In this document: one piece after another, positions 21,522 through 30,542 of the stretch
Layout: each line of letters starts with the position of its first letter
Position numbering within the stretch: position 1 is the stretch's first letter
Virus record (IMG/VR): IMGVR_UViG_3300037261_000025
Span: 1-50,988 of that record
Strand: one strand, 5' to 3'
Length of the DNA: 50,988 bases
DNA from: a virus
Translations under genes and position numbers: made by a program
Notes under the pieces: generated by a model
What the model was told of the DNA's origin: nothing
Database searches by the model: none
The model's input: only the letters and a program-made list of their open reading frames with translations

Positions 21522-23500
21522 TATTGAAGAGTCTCCTTGACTTGCTTGCCTATTTTATGCGACTTATGGGCTTGCTTTGCGTATTTTGCCACCGTGGCTA
21601 CGGGCAGCGGGAGGCCAAAGTGACTACTCGCGATCGTGTCAATCATCGCCGAGATAACCGTCGCTGTGTTGGATGTGTTCACTGCGTCAGGCACTGCAAC
21701 GAAGATATCCTTCACGATGCCGTTCATGTCGCGGATTTTCTCTGCGCCTTTCTTGCCGAACAGGAAGTCTAGCTTGCCGTCTTTGTCCATTTCTCGCACC
21801 CACGCATCCAGCTTCGCAGGTGATGGTACCGGCGTGCCGCGCTCGTCTCGGCCAACGTTCTTTGTGACTTCGTCGCGCACATTGCGCAGCGCGGCCCCCT
21901 GGATCTCTGACCATGCTTGCTTACCTGCGTCACCCCCTGCAAGTAGAGACGTACGCACCTGTTCAATAGAATCGAGTGGAGCCTTGAGAATGTGGTCGAC
22001 TACACGTTCCGTGGCAACAGAAGCATCGGTAGTGCCTGGCTTTGACGCGAGCAACTGCTTCACCAGACCTTGACGCTCGAACTCGGCTCCGTACTGCGCT
22101 CGCAATTTGCGCGCAGCTTTGTACAGATCACCACCGGCGTATTCGGTAGAACCGTCAATGAGCTTTTTCATCGCGATTCCGTGCACATCGTCTGGTGTGC
22201 CTGGTGTGATATTTTTATTGATCAGCTTGCGTATGTCTTCCAGTTGGTTGATTGGGAGAGTTCCTTTTCCCGTAGGGTCGTTCTTGGCGATTTGCTCCTC
22301 GACTACCTTGGTGATAGGGGCGAGCTTGTCTTTCACCGTAGGCGTTAAGTCTTCAAGATACACCTGAAGTGCCCCGTAAGGCACTTCCTCTGCCATATGG
22401 CCGGATTCCTCCGCATCCTTGTACGCTTTGCTGATGGCGTTTCTCGCTGACTTTGCACGCGTCATGAGAGCACCCTTCACAGCGGAACCTGCGCCATGTC
22501 GGTCTGTGGCGAACGCTCCCGTATTATCGACCCATGCGTCAAAATTACCGATTACCTGCTGACGAAGGTCTGCCATGCGCTCGCGAATGGGTTGCCCCTC
22601 GATTGGCATCTTCGCGGTTTCCTTTTCGAACCTCTGATCTGCAAAGTCCCGGCTCTTCATTCCCTTGGTCAGCGCCATCGGAACATCCATGCTCTTTGCT
22701 CGCATGTCTCGCACGGTGGCCTGATCTACGCCAGAGGCCCCCACGGATCCAGGTCTTGGCGCTTGGTCACGTGCATTTGCTGTGATGTTTATTGTGGGTG
22801 GAGATTTGGTGAGTGCTTCTGCTGAGCTTATAGCTGGTTTCTTGGCCAGAGCGGACCCTAATTCAGCGGCGCTTGGAACCTTCACTGGGGATTTCAGTGT
22901 CAGCGCACCAACCATTGGAACTACTGCACCACCGATGGCTTCTCCGGCAGCTTCATTGCCAAAGGAGCGGCCAGCAGCGCCGCCAATCTTCGTCCAACCT
23001 TCAGATGCCATTTCAAACGGAGCGGCGACGGCCTGAGACAACTTTTTACCTTCAGGTGACTCTGGCTGGTATGCGCCTTGTTGGACCGATTTCACGACAT
23101 TTGCACCTTTGTCCATCGCCGTATCGAAGTCCTCGCCAGCACCTCCGAATGTCGCTGGTGTCATTCCGTACATAGCACGACCCGCCCCGGCAAGTCCGCC
23201 GACGATTGATCGACCCAACCCCGAAGCCATGGTGTGCGCCGTCTCCACGACAGCGTTTGCGGCTTTTTGTGCGCCAGCGGCAGTAGCTTTTTGCTCTTCT
23301 CGAGTCGGTGTGGCGCGGACCTTCGGGCGCGTCATATCAGGAATAGGCGTGTTGTCGTCCCATTCGCTGACGTCGTGGGATGTGTCCTCTGGCGCGGCTT
23401 GAAGGTGCGTCGGCATGTCATCCGCAGGAACTGCCTGCAGATGATCCGGCATGTCTTCGACTGGAACAGGCTTGGCAGAGCTGGTCATTGTTTTCACCAT
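21521..23500 (-). CDS. Large internal virion (DNA ejection-type) protein
   Basis: 659 residues. N-terminus with tandem VEDMPDHLQAVPADDMPTHL-type repeats, then a SEWDDNTPIPDM motif shared with the C-terminus of the previous protein. Gly/Ala-rich segment ~100-120 (GLGRSIVGGLAGAGRAMYGM), a long helical middle, and a hydrophobic Ala/Gly stretch near the end. The size, flexible start and Gly-rich hydrophobic patches fit P22/T7-type internal ejection proteins. Start: ATG 23500 overlaps the upstream stop; ATG 23488 is an alternative. Confidence 0.7.
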   Translation of the reverse strand: MVKTMTSSAKPVPVEDMPDHLQAVPADDMPTHLQAAPEDTSHDVSEWDDNTPIPDMTRPKVRATPTREEQKATAAGAQKAANAVVETAHTMASGLGRSIVGGLAGAGRAMYGMTPATFGGAGEDFDTAMDKGANVVKSVQQGAYQPESPEGKKLSQAVAAPFEMASEGWTKIGGAAGRSFGNEAAGEAIGGAVVPMVGALTLKSPVKVPSAAELGSALAKKPAISSAEALTKSPPTINITANARDQAPRPGSVGASGVDQATVRDMRAKSMDVPMALTKGMKSRDFADQRFEKETAKMPIEGQPIRERMADLRQQVIGNFDAWVDNTGAFATDRHGAGSAVKGALMTRAKSARNAISKAYKDAEESGHMAEEVPYGALQVYLEDLTPTVKDKLAPITKVVEEQIAKNDPTGKGTLPINQLEDIRKLINKNITPGTPDDVHGIAMKKLIDGSTEYAGGDLYKAARKLRAQYGAEFERQGLVKQLLASKPGTTDASVATERVVDHILKAPLDSIEQVRTSLLAGGDAGKQAWSEIQGAALRNVRDEVTKNVGRDERGTPVPSPAKLDAWVREMDKDGKLDFLFGKKGAEKIRDMNGIVKDIFVAVPDAVNTSNTATVISAMIDTIASSHFGLPLPVATVAKYAKQAHKSHKIGKQVKETLQ

Positions 23501-25248
23501 TTCATATCAGGTAAAGGCGTGTTGTCATCCCACTCGCTTGTTGAGTACACCCAAGCACCATTTTTGAATACCATCGGCTTGCCTGACTTTGATACGCTTG
23601 TCGCGCCTTCCTTTGTCGTAACTGATCCTCCGAGCGCCTTAATTTCACGTTGAATGCCTTCAATGTCGGATTGTGCTCGCGCTTTTGCCGATGGGTCTGT
23701 CGCGGTGGCGGCTTCCTTTTGCGCCTTAACCAACTCTTGGTTCATGATCTCAAGTTGGCCAGACTTTGCGTCTGATCCGGGACCGTGCTTCGGGGTGAGT
23801 TTCTCGCGCACCGCCTCCGAACCTTGGACGTTGGCCTTCACTTCCTTCTCCACCATAGCCAGCGCGGCCTCGTATGCCTCTTTTGATTCCGCCGTTTGCA
23901 GCAGGTGCATTGCCTCGTTCAGCGCGGTGACGTTTGATCCTCCTCGGCTGATGACCTGCTGGTACTCGCTGGCGATGCCTTGGTTTGCGATCTTGAGCGC
24001 TTTTAGGTTTGGGTCGCTGAGTTTTGCGTCTCCATATTGCATGAGTTGGTTCCACGGAACAAACGATCCACGGTCCACCTTGGCAGAGGCTTCGCGTGCG
24101 TTGGCGATGAGGCGCGGGATTGTCGCTTCGACCGACACCATTGATCCGGCACGGTGCCCGGATGTCACAGCTGCAGCAAGGTCGAACTTACGCTGCGCCT
24201 GGCCGCTTGCGACGTCTTCCGCCGTAATTCCCATGGACGCCGCCCACTTGATGACGTTTTGCTGATAGGTCTTGTCCAGTCCGCGCAGGCTGGACGGATT
24301 TTGAATCCATTGCCCAACGGCAAGCGATCGCTCCTTGTCGCCTATCTGCGATTCTGGGACGCCTTGCAGCTTGGCAGCAGCGGAGCCTGCGCCCTTTGAA
24401 AGCAGCATTTTCTTTTGCTCGTCGAACGATTCTTGCGTGATTTCGCCAGCGTCCAACTTGTCCTGAAGTGTGCTCAGCGCAAGTCCTTCCTTGCCCTGCT
24501 TCATGATTTCGGTTTGCGTCTCGGTCCTGTTTACCGATGCCTGTTCCTTCTTGAGGTCGAGAGCGGCTTTTGTGACGGCTGACTGATGGCTGATCACGTC
24601 CCGGCTGTGCGACCACTGTTCCGGTGTCCACTGCGCCATGGCGGCGAGTCGTTCAGGCGGAATTCGTGGCTGTTTAGTCACTGGATCGATGTCGTTTTTG
24701 CGCATCTCAAGGGCTGCAGCTTTTGCCGCTTCGAACGCAGCCGCAGCTTCTTCCGTTGACTTCCCGCTTGACAAAGCATCTTGATACGCAGTCACCGGCC
24801 CAGCCATGTCTCTACCGAGTTCAGCGAGTTGCTCTTTTTGTTGGTTAAGCTGGCGCTCGTCAAGTGCTGCGAGTTTGATCTTTGCGGTGTCGGTGGACGC
24901 AGTCAGGTCTGATTTTCTCTTGATCAGGTCTTGCATCCCCTTGGGGCTGAGTTGTGGACCAACTTCCTTAATCAGTTGGTCCATACCTTCAGGGCTCGCC
25001 ATGTTGATGCCAGAGGCTTGTGCGGCCTTCAAGATCGCAGTATCACTGGCCTCAGTGTCGCGGGCAGTTTGAGCCTGATTGTATTCACCGATCCCCTCCG
25101 CCAACGAATATGCCTGCGCGGCATTCTTCATCGGGTCGATGATCGGGAATGGCTTGACTCCCATCGGGATATTGGGATCAACCGGCGTCAAATGTTGCGG
25201 CATGATGCCGACCGAGGCACCTTCAGCGGGGAGGTTGTAGTCTGGCAT
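23494..25248 (-). CDS. Large helical internal virion (ejection-type) protein
   Basis: 584 residues, mostly charged helix (AALDERQLNQQKEQLAELGR, AEGIGEYNQAQTARDTEASD), like a long coiled-coil injection protein. C-terminus VYSTSEWDDNTPLPDMKW carries the same short motif found near the N-terminus of the following protein. No enzyme motif. Second of three consecutive large internal-type proteins. Confidence 0.7.
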   Translation of the reverse strand: MPDYNLPAEGASVGIMPQHLTPVDPNIPMGVKPFPIIDPMKNAAQAYSLAEGIGEYNQAQTARDTEASDTAILKAAQASGINMASPEGMDQLIKEVGPQLSPKGMQDLIKRKSDLTASTDTAKIKLAALDERQLNQQKEQLAELGRDMAGPVTAYQDALSSGKSTEEAAAAFEAAKAAALEMRKNDIDPVTKQPRIPPERLAAMAQWTPEQWSHSRDVISHQSAVTKAALDLKKEQASVNRTETQTEIMKQGKEGLALSTLQDKLDAGEITQESFDEQKKMLLSKGAGSAAAKLQGVPESQIGDKERSLAVGQWIQNPSSLRGLDKTYQQNVIKWAASMGITAEDVASGQAQRKFDLAAAVTSGHRAGSMVSVEATIPRLIANAREASAKVDRGSFVPWNQLMQYGDAKLSDPNLKALKIANQGIASEYQQVISRGGSNVTALNEAMHLLQTAESKEAYEAALAMVEKEVKANVQGSEAVREKLTPKHGPGSDAKSGQLEIMNQELVKAQKEAATATDPSAKARAQSDIEGIQREIKALGGSVTTKEGATSVSKSGKPMVFKNGAWVYSTSEWDDNTPLPDMKW

Positions 25249-25255
25249 GTTGGTC

Positions 25256-27391
25256 CTAGATGTAGAGATTCGGGTCTACGGCAGGGTTGTAATTCGGATC
25301 AGTGATCGGAGCCGTGTACGCACTCGGGTTATTTCCACCACCGGCCACAGCGTTCGTCACACCACTTGGAAGACCCAAGTTCGGGTCAGTCGCGGGAGTC
25401 GCCGACCCCATGGTGTTCGTGTTCACCCCAGGGATCGTAGGGATCGCCCCGTTCTTACTAGCCGCCGCCGTGCCGAGAGTACCCAGAATACCTTGAGCAT
25501 TCAGACTATTGCCCACGGCACCGGCACCAGCAGCAAGGATATTCGCAGCACCGGCCAACCCAGCAGCATTAGCATTGGCCGCACCAGTGATCCCGCCTGC
25601 CTGCGCGTTAGCTGACCCAGTGACGCCCGTAGCCAAATCCTTCGCACTGCCCATTGTGCCCGCCGCCGTGGCCTGAGCCGCGTTCGTGGTGCCCGTGGAC
25701 AAATCTGTGCCGATTGCGGCCTGCGCAGTGCCGATACTGACACCGGCTTGGGACAGTGCGCTTTGTAACTGGGCGGTTGACACCTGCCCAGTTTGCACCA
25801 TATTCTGCAAAGCACCGAGAGACAAATTGTTCTGTTGCAGCCATTGATTGAATGCCTGCTGTTCGTATTGTGCCGCGTTTGCTTGACCGAATTGCACCAG
25901 CCCCTCATTGGTGTTCGAGGTCAGCAGTCCACCCTTCGCGGCAGCGCTGTTTTGAATGGTGTTCATCCCTTGTTCTTGGGCGAACTGCATGGCTGGCGTG
26001 TTCTGAGCATCCGCCATCGTAAAGGGTTTATTGAATTGCCCGCCCGGTTGAAGCCCAGCGGATAGAGTCTTGAGCGCATCGGTGCCCGCAGTCATGTAAG
26101 GCTGTTGATTCGTGGTCTGGGTGGCGAGAGTGGACTTCGCAGTGTCGATCGCTGCATTTTGACCCGCAACCTGCTGTTGTGCCCCTTGCAGTGCTCCGGT
26201 AGACAAGGTACCAGCAGCACTCAGCGCAGCATCCGATTGCATCTTCGCGGCCTGGGTCGAGGCTGCGGACAATACCGCCGCCGCATCCGTGGCCCCTGTG
26301 GCCTGAAGTGCCCCCGCCTGAATCGCAGCAGCAGCCGCGCCCGCGATGCCTGCCGCGTTGATCAGGTTCGTGGCCCCGCCGCCCAAAGCTTGGAGCGCAC
26401 CGGTAGCAAGGGCACTTTCTGCGGCGGTCATAGCCTTTCCCGTAGCTGCCTTGGTGAGCGCAGCCTGTTGGGCCGGGGACAATAGCGATGTACTTGCGGC
26501 CACTGGGGACCCCGTGACACCAGTGGCCGCACCGGCGTCAGCAGCCGCTTGCTGCCCAGTGATGCCGAGTTGAGAACTCGCTGCCTGACTGTCCACCGCA
26601 GGATTAAACACGGACGGGGTCGCTCCTGCTGCCGAAGACGCTAAACCTTCGGCCATTGTCGGGGCGGACGTAACGCCAGTGGTGGCAATTGCGGCATCAG
26701 CAGCGGACTGACTGCCGGTGATTCCAAGAGCGGAGCTGGCGAGTTGAGAATCCACCGCAGGATTGAATACAGCAGGAGCCGCAGAAGCAGCAGCATCGGC
26801 ACCACCCACTGCAGCAGCCCCCTCTCCGCCCATCATCGCACCACCAATCGCACCGCCTGAAACAATGGCCGCGCCGATGGGGACTACAGTGTTTATCACC
26901 GGGGCAAGGACACTATTTTCAAAGTGATTGATGGCACCCCAGAACCCGCCTTCAGGGGCCTGCATTGTGATGAGTTGGCCATTAGAGCCATCGGCGTTCA
27001 ACACCTGGGAATCACCATTCGGGGCGGTGATGGAGAAAGATGCCGGTGCGGCCCCCGTCATCTGGCCAGTCGGACCGGCATTACCATTGCCTGAATCCTG
27101 ACCAGCTGTCGCAGGAGTGTAAGTAAACCCCGGTGTGTTCACCATTTTGGCAAGCCCCGGATTCGCCTGCTGCCAGTTTTGATATAACGTCGCTATCTGC
27201 GCCTTCGTGAGCGGATTGTCTGCGCCCTGACCCGGCACATACTCTGGGACTTGTTGGGCAGTGTACGCCGCTTGCACTTCTGGGGTGCTATTGAACCAAG
27301 CAGGTACGCCAGCGGGCGCGGCTACCTGTTGCGGTGCCGCCATCCCGGAAGCCATGGAAAGTGGGGTAGTCGCACTCTGAATAGTCGCCAT
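25256..27391 (-). CDS. Large Ala/Gly-rich internal virion protein with duplicated segment
   Basis: 711 residues. The N-terminal part includes FNSTPEVQAAYTAQQVPEY and NPLTKAQIATLYQNWQQANP. A ~38-residue unit starting VFNPAVDSQ.ASS.LGITG is present twice (around residues 210 and 260). A hydrophobic Gly-rich segment (VINTVVPIGAAIVSGGAIGG) could insert in membranes. The C-terminal half is Ala/Gln/Thr-rich and coiled. First of the three large internal proteins; a DNA-transfer role is inferred from composition and position downstream of the gp10-like neck gene. Confidence 0.7.
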   Translation of the reverse strand: MATIQSATTPLSMASGMAAPQQVAAPAGVPAWFNSTPEVQAAYTAQQVPEYVPGQGADNPLTKAQIATLYQNWQQANPGLAKMVNTPGFTYTPATAGQDSGNGNAGPTGQMTGAAPASFSITAPNGDSQVLNADGSNGQLITMQAPEGGFWGAINHFENSVLAPVINTVVPIGAAIVSGGAIGGAMMGGEGAAAVGGADAAASAAPAVFNPAVDSQLASSALGITGSQSAADAAIATTGVTSAPTMAEGLASSAAGATPSVFNPAVDSQAASSQLGITGQQAAADAGAATGVTGSPVAASTSLLSPAQQAALTKAATGKAMTAAESALATGALQALGGGATNLINAAGIAGAAAAAIQAGALQATGATDAAAVLSAASTQAAKMQSDAALSAAGTLSTGALQGAQQQVAGQNAAIDTAKSTLATQTTNQQPYMTAGTDALKTLSAGLQPGGQFNKPFTMADAQNTPAMQFAQEQGMNTIQNSAAAKGGLLTSNTNEGLVQFGQANAAQYEQQAFNQWLQQNNLSLGALQNMVQTGQVSTAQLQSALSQAGVSIGTAQAAIGTDLSTGTTNAAQATAAGTMGSAKDLATGVTGSANAQAGGITGAANANAAGLAGAANILAAGAGAVGNSLNAQGILGTLGTAAASKNGAIPTIPGVNTNTMGSATPATDPNLGLPSGVTNAVAGGGNNPSAYTAPITDPNYNPAVDPNLYI

Positions 27392-27401
27392 TTTTTGTCT
27401 T

Positions 27402-27809
27402 TCAATAGAGCCTGTACCAAGTGGCGTTGACTGCTGAATAGGTGAACGCTATGCCGATCCCTGCGGCCAATCCAGCGGGGGCGTTCATCACGGTCACACC
27501 AGACGGAGGCGTCAAAGTCAGAGCGGTGATCGCCTGGGTCGATGATAACCGCCACTCCATGCCTTCATACGGGTTCGTCGGCAATAGAACTGCACCAGTA
27601 GCCAACCCAGCAGCAGGCGTCAGAATCAACTTGCTTGTGGCAGGGAGGGCTTGAATACTGAACCCGGTAACCGGGGCCACATACTGCGCGGCGTAGTGGT
27701 ACTGGACGCCAAACAGAATCTTTGCCGCATCAGCAAACCACAGCCGCCACACGGACGACAGATTGAAGTTTGCGGTGACCACCGGGGCGGTGAATGGTGT
27801 GCTTTTCAT
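27402..27809 (-). CDS. Beta-rich virion protein (135 aa)
   Basis: 135 residues: STPFTAPVVTANFNLSSVWR, then a hydrophobic beta-type middle with Pro/Gly turns (NPYEGMEWRLSSTQAITALTL). The end (FTYSAVNATWYRLY) resembles short tail or fibre adaptors. Overlaps the gp10-like gene upstream by 4 bases, implying coupled synthesis with the neck. Function otherwise unknown. Confidence 0.68.
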   Translation of the reverse strand: MKSTPFTAPVVTANFNLSSVWRLWFADAAKILFGVQYHYAAQYVAPVTGFSIQALPATSKLILTPAAGLATGAVLLPTNPYEGMEWRLSSTQAITALTLTPPSGVTVMNAPAGLAAGIGIAFTYSAVNATWYRLY

Positions 27810-29233
27810 TGTGGTATGTCCGCATTAGCCGATACGATGACAAACGGGATCGGGTCCGTCATCGTGAACCGCAGAACAAAGTCCGTCGTGCTACCGAGCC
27901 TGTCCCATTTCACGCGGGGGGTGCGATATTGTCCAACACGTCCCATTGTACGAAGACGAGGACTGCCGAACGTGTCCCCGCCATCCTTGGAAACTGTCAA
28001 TTCAATATGGTAATTCGATGCCTCTGGCACGACTCCAGAATCCATCTCCAGCTGCAATTCTGCGATACTGAATTCTAGACCACCGTTCCTCAAGTGCTTG
28101 CTTGTGGCTTGCCTGAATAGAGCCTGACCACCATCGGAATAGGCCAGCGCCGACAAGTAGGATAGCTTGGTCGTGGACTTGTCCCACACAAGGGTTTTGC
28201 TGTTGAATATCACAGCGCCATCCGCGAAATGCCGGGCCGGAGTGACGCCGGTTTGTACCGAACTCCAAATCCCAGTCGTGGCGTCAAGCAAGATTGACCG
28301 GTTCGCTGTCGGAAACGTCAACTGGTACATGCTGTGGCCATTGACTGTGTAGGACAATCCCACGGCATCGGCCAATGATTGGGTAGCGCTGAGCAATGTC
28401 AGGTAATCCTCAACGTCCGACGTACTTACGCGGTTCGGTGTCAGGCTGGATGTCAGTTCAAGAGAAAATACCCCGATCCCCCCGCCATCATCGACACCCA
28501 GAAACATCAATGACTTGTCCACAGGAGTCGGGCTGTACTTCGCGACAAGACCATAAGGCTGCGACGAGCCAGACACAAATTGAAACGGCATCGGGCTAAG
28601 CCCCGCGTCTTGCCAGAATTCAATATTCGACGTTCCGAAGGCGATCAGCAAGCTCCCGAATCCTGATATCGAATAAAGCAAATCCGAATGCTGTTCCTTT
28701 GTAAAGTACATCGACGCACCCAGAGCAGTCCATGTCATCCCGTCAAGAGCTGCACTCACATATGCGGCCCGAGACAAAGGGGATTCAACGATGAACCGGC
28801 CACTTAGTTCGAAAACAGTCGTTGCCCCGTTCGGAAAGTTCACATCACTGATCTGAGCCAACACGCCAGTGGCGATCGTGACGATATATCCCTTCGCACC
28901 GTCCACGATCATCAACTGCGCGTAATTGTCCTGCATCTGGACCCGGTTCACATTGGTGGTGAGAACCCCTAAAGCTGTTGTCACACCGGTCACAGTCACC
29001 GAGTAGACAGTCGCGCCCGCCACAACATAGAGCACCGCACCAACGACTCTGGCACCGCGAATAGGGGAGCCAGGAATATCGATCCAAGGGAAAGACCCTG
29101 GCGTACCTCGAACTGAAATCTTCGTGCCACCAGACTCTTTGCGTACGTCATAATAACAATTCACCAGCAATTCAGACGCCAGAGCGTTAGATGATGCGTG
29201 AAAACCTGTGCCAAAGAGGTCGATTGGTTTCAT
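27806..29233 (-). CDS. P22 gp10-like packaged DNA stabilisation protein
   Basis: 475 residues, matching the phage stabilisation family: LLVNCYYDVRKESGGTKISV near the start (the N-C-Y/F-x-E pattern), ARVVGAVLYVVAGATVYSV, SGRFIVESPLSRAAYVSAAL, IAFGTSNIEFWQDAGLSPMP (a family hallmark), and a C-terminal beta domain ending RFTMTDPIPFVIVSANADIP. gp10 plugs the portal-tail channel and holds packaged DNA in P22-like podoviruses. Overlaps its upstream neighbour by 4 bases. Confidence 0.85.
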   Translation of the reverse strand: MKPIDLFGTGFHASSNALASELLVNCYYDVRKESGGTKISVRGTPGSFPWIDIPGSPIRGARVVGAVLYVVAGATVYSVTVTGVTTALGVLTTNVNRVQMQDNYAQLMIVDGAKGYIVTIATGVLAQISDVNFPNGATTVFELSGRFIVESPLSRAAYVSAALDGMTWTALGASMYFTKEQHSDLLYSISGFGSLLIAFGTSNIEFWQDAGLSPMPFQFVSGSSQPYGLVAKYSPTPVDKSLMFLGVDDGGGIGVFSLELTSSLTPNRVSTSDVEDYLTLLSATQSLADAVGLSYTVNGHSMYQLTFPTANRSILLDATTGIWSSVQTGVTPARHFADGAVIFNSKTLVWDKSTTKLSYLSALAYSDGGQALFRQATSKHLRNGGLEFSIAELQLEMDSGVVPEASNYHIELTVSKDGGDTFGSPRLRTMGRVGQYRTPRVKWDRLGSTTDFVLRFTMTDPIPFVIVSANADIPQ

Positions 29234-30186
29234 GAATAGTCGCCAGACTGAAAATATCTCGTCTCTATTTCCGCGTCTTTTTTCTGTGCGATGGCCAAAG
29301 ACGCGGTGAAATTTTCAGACATCACCGGCGTCCATGTCGCATTGAACATGGGGCCGGATTCTTTCGTCAGAGCCCAGCATAACGGTCGATACCATTCCTG
29401 AGGGTAATACGGTAAATCCGTGCTGTTGACGAAGTCCTGTACGGGCTCCATGTATGTCAACACGATATGCTTTGTCATGTCAGCGCACCCGGCCACATCA
29501 ACATAAACGTAACTAGACCCAAGTTGGTTCTCATAATATACCGCACCAGGATCACTGACATTCGTCGGAGCCATCTTGCTGGGCAACCAATCATAATCCC
29601 GCGACTGCAAGATGCTTAGTGGATTGTCATTCAAATTGATATCACGTAATACGGCAGCCTCAATACTCAGTGGCTGTTGCGGTGTAGCCGTGTAGGAATA
29701 CACCACCTGATTCGCAGCGGACGAACTCGGCAAATTCGTGTTGAGGTACGCCACCCCTGCATTGATCAGGGATACCGTGGACCAGAACAGGTCGCCCGTG
29801 TCGAGTTCTACGCCGATATTGGCTCCGACCGTAACACCTGTGGTCGACGCAAGAACCAACGCACCTGCGCCCGCTGGAGCAGCAGCAGTTGTCGTTGTCT
29901 GGACGTAACTGGAAGCCCAACCAACGGCTGTCGGTCCCACCGCATACTGGCCGGTGAACGCCCGCAAGAACAGGTGCCCGCGCTTTCGAGTCCAAACCTT
30001 CAGTCCTGGTGCGAAATCTGTTTTTCCCATCCACTGCTTGCAGATGAGATTGAGTTTGCGCACCATGTCCACCATGATAACCGGGTCAATCGGGTCATAT
30101 CCGTCGATCTTCTTGTTGTTCAACAACGCCTCGCGGACAATATCGTCCCGAGTGACGAAGAACGAATATGAACCGCTAGTCGTCAT
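29230..30186 (-). CDS. Neck/tail adaptor protein (P22 gp4-like in position)
   Basis: 318 residues. N-terminal helical part (FFVTRDDIVREALLNNKKID...VRKLNLICKQWMG) resembling P22 gp4-type head-to-tail adaptors, then a beta domain (~75-190) and a C-terminal helical part. Motifs: LSIEAAVLRDINLNDNPLSI and LTYMEPVQDFVNSTDLPYYP. It lies just upstream of the gp10-like gene in transcription order, as the adaptor does in P22-like neck modules. Identification is by architecture. Confidence 0.7.
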   Translation of the reverse strand: MTTSGSYSFFVTRDDIVREALLNNKKIDGYDPIDPVIMVDMVRKLNLICKQWMGKTDFAPGLKVWTRKRGHLFLRAFTGQYAVGPTAVGWASSYVQTTTTAAAPAGAGALVLASTTGVTVGANIGVELDTGDLFWSTVSLINAGVAYLNTNLPSSSAANQVVYSYTATPQQPLSIEAAVLRDINLNDNPLSILQSRDYDWLPSKMAPTNVSDPGAVYYENQLGSSYVYVDVAGCADMTKHIVLTYMEPVQDFVNSTDLPYYPQEWYRPLCWALTKESGPMFNATWTPVMSENFTASLAIAQKKDAEIETRYFQSGDYS

Positions 30187-30542
30187 ACCACAACACCATA
30201 GTTTTCCACGCCCAACTCGTGGGCCATCAGATGCTCAATCATCATGGCGAACCGATGCTCCTTGCGATATGGAGCATCTGGCAGGTCGCCGGGCTCGCCC
30301 TCACAATCCTCGGCGGCGAAGTCAAAATCATCGACCTGCTTCTGAGTAATCAAACGCTTGCGGCACAACAGCACCTCAACAAGTTCATGCAGCGCGATAA
30401 GGTTCTGGTGGTCATCTGTCGGCATCTCTGGGACATCGTTAGACACCTTGATGATCAGGTCCCCGGCAGCGTCAAAATACCAGTCCCCCAGTGTGTCGTA
30501 ACGCTGTTCACTGGACGGCACCTTGAGGATGTGAATGTTCAT
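30183..30542 (-). CDS. Small protein with HELxE motif (119 aa)
   Basis: ATG 30542 overlaps the stop of the MTase-glycosyltransferase gene and is preferred to a longer frame. Residues ~45-58 NLIALHELVEVLLC contain HELVE, similar to but not the classical HExxH zincin motif. Another His/Glu set occurs in YRKEHRFAMMIEHLMAHEL near the C-terminus. A metal-dependent hydrolase is conceivable. The family has no name I can give. Confidence 0.65.
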   Translation of the reverse strand: MNIHILKVPSSEQRYDTLGDWYFDAAGDLIIKVSNDVPEMPTDDHQNLIALHELVEVLLCRKRLITQKQVDDFDFAAEDCEGEPGDLPDAPYRKEHRFAMMIEHLMAHELGVENYGVVV

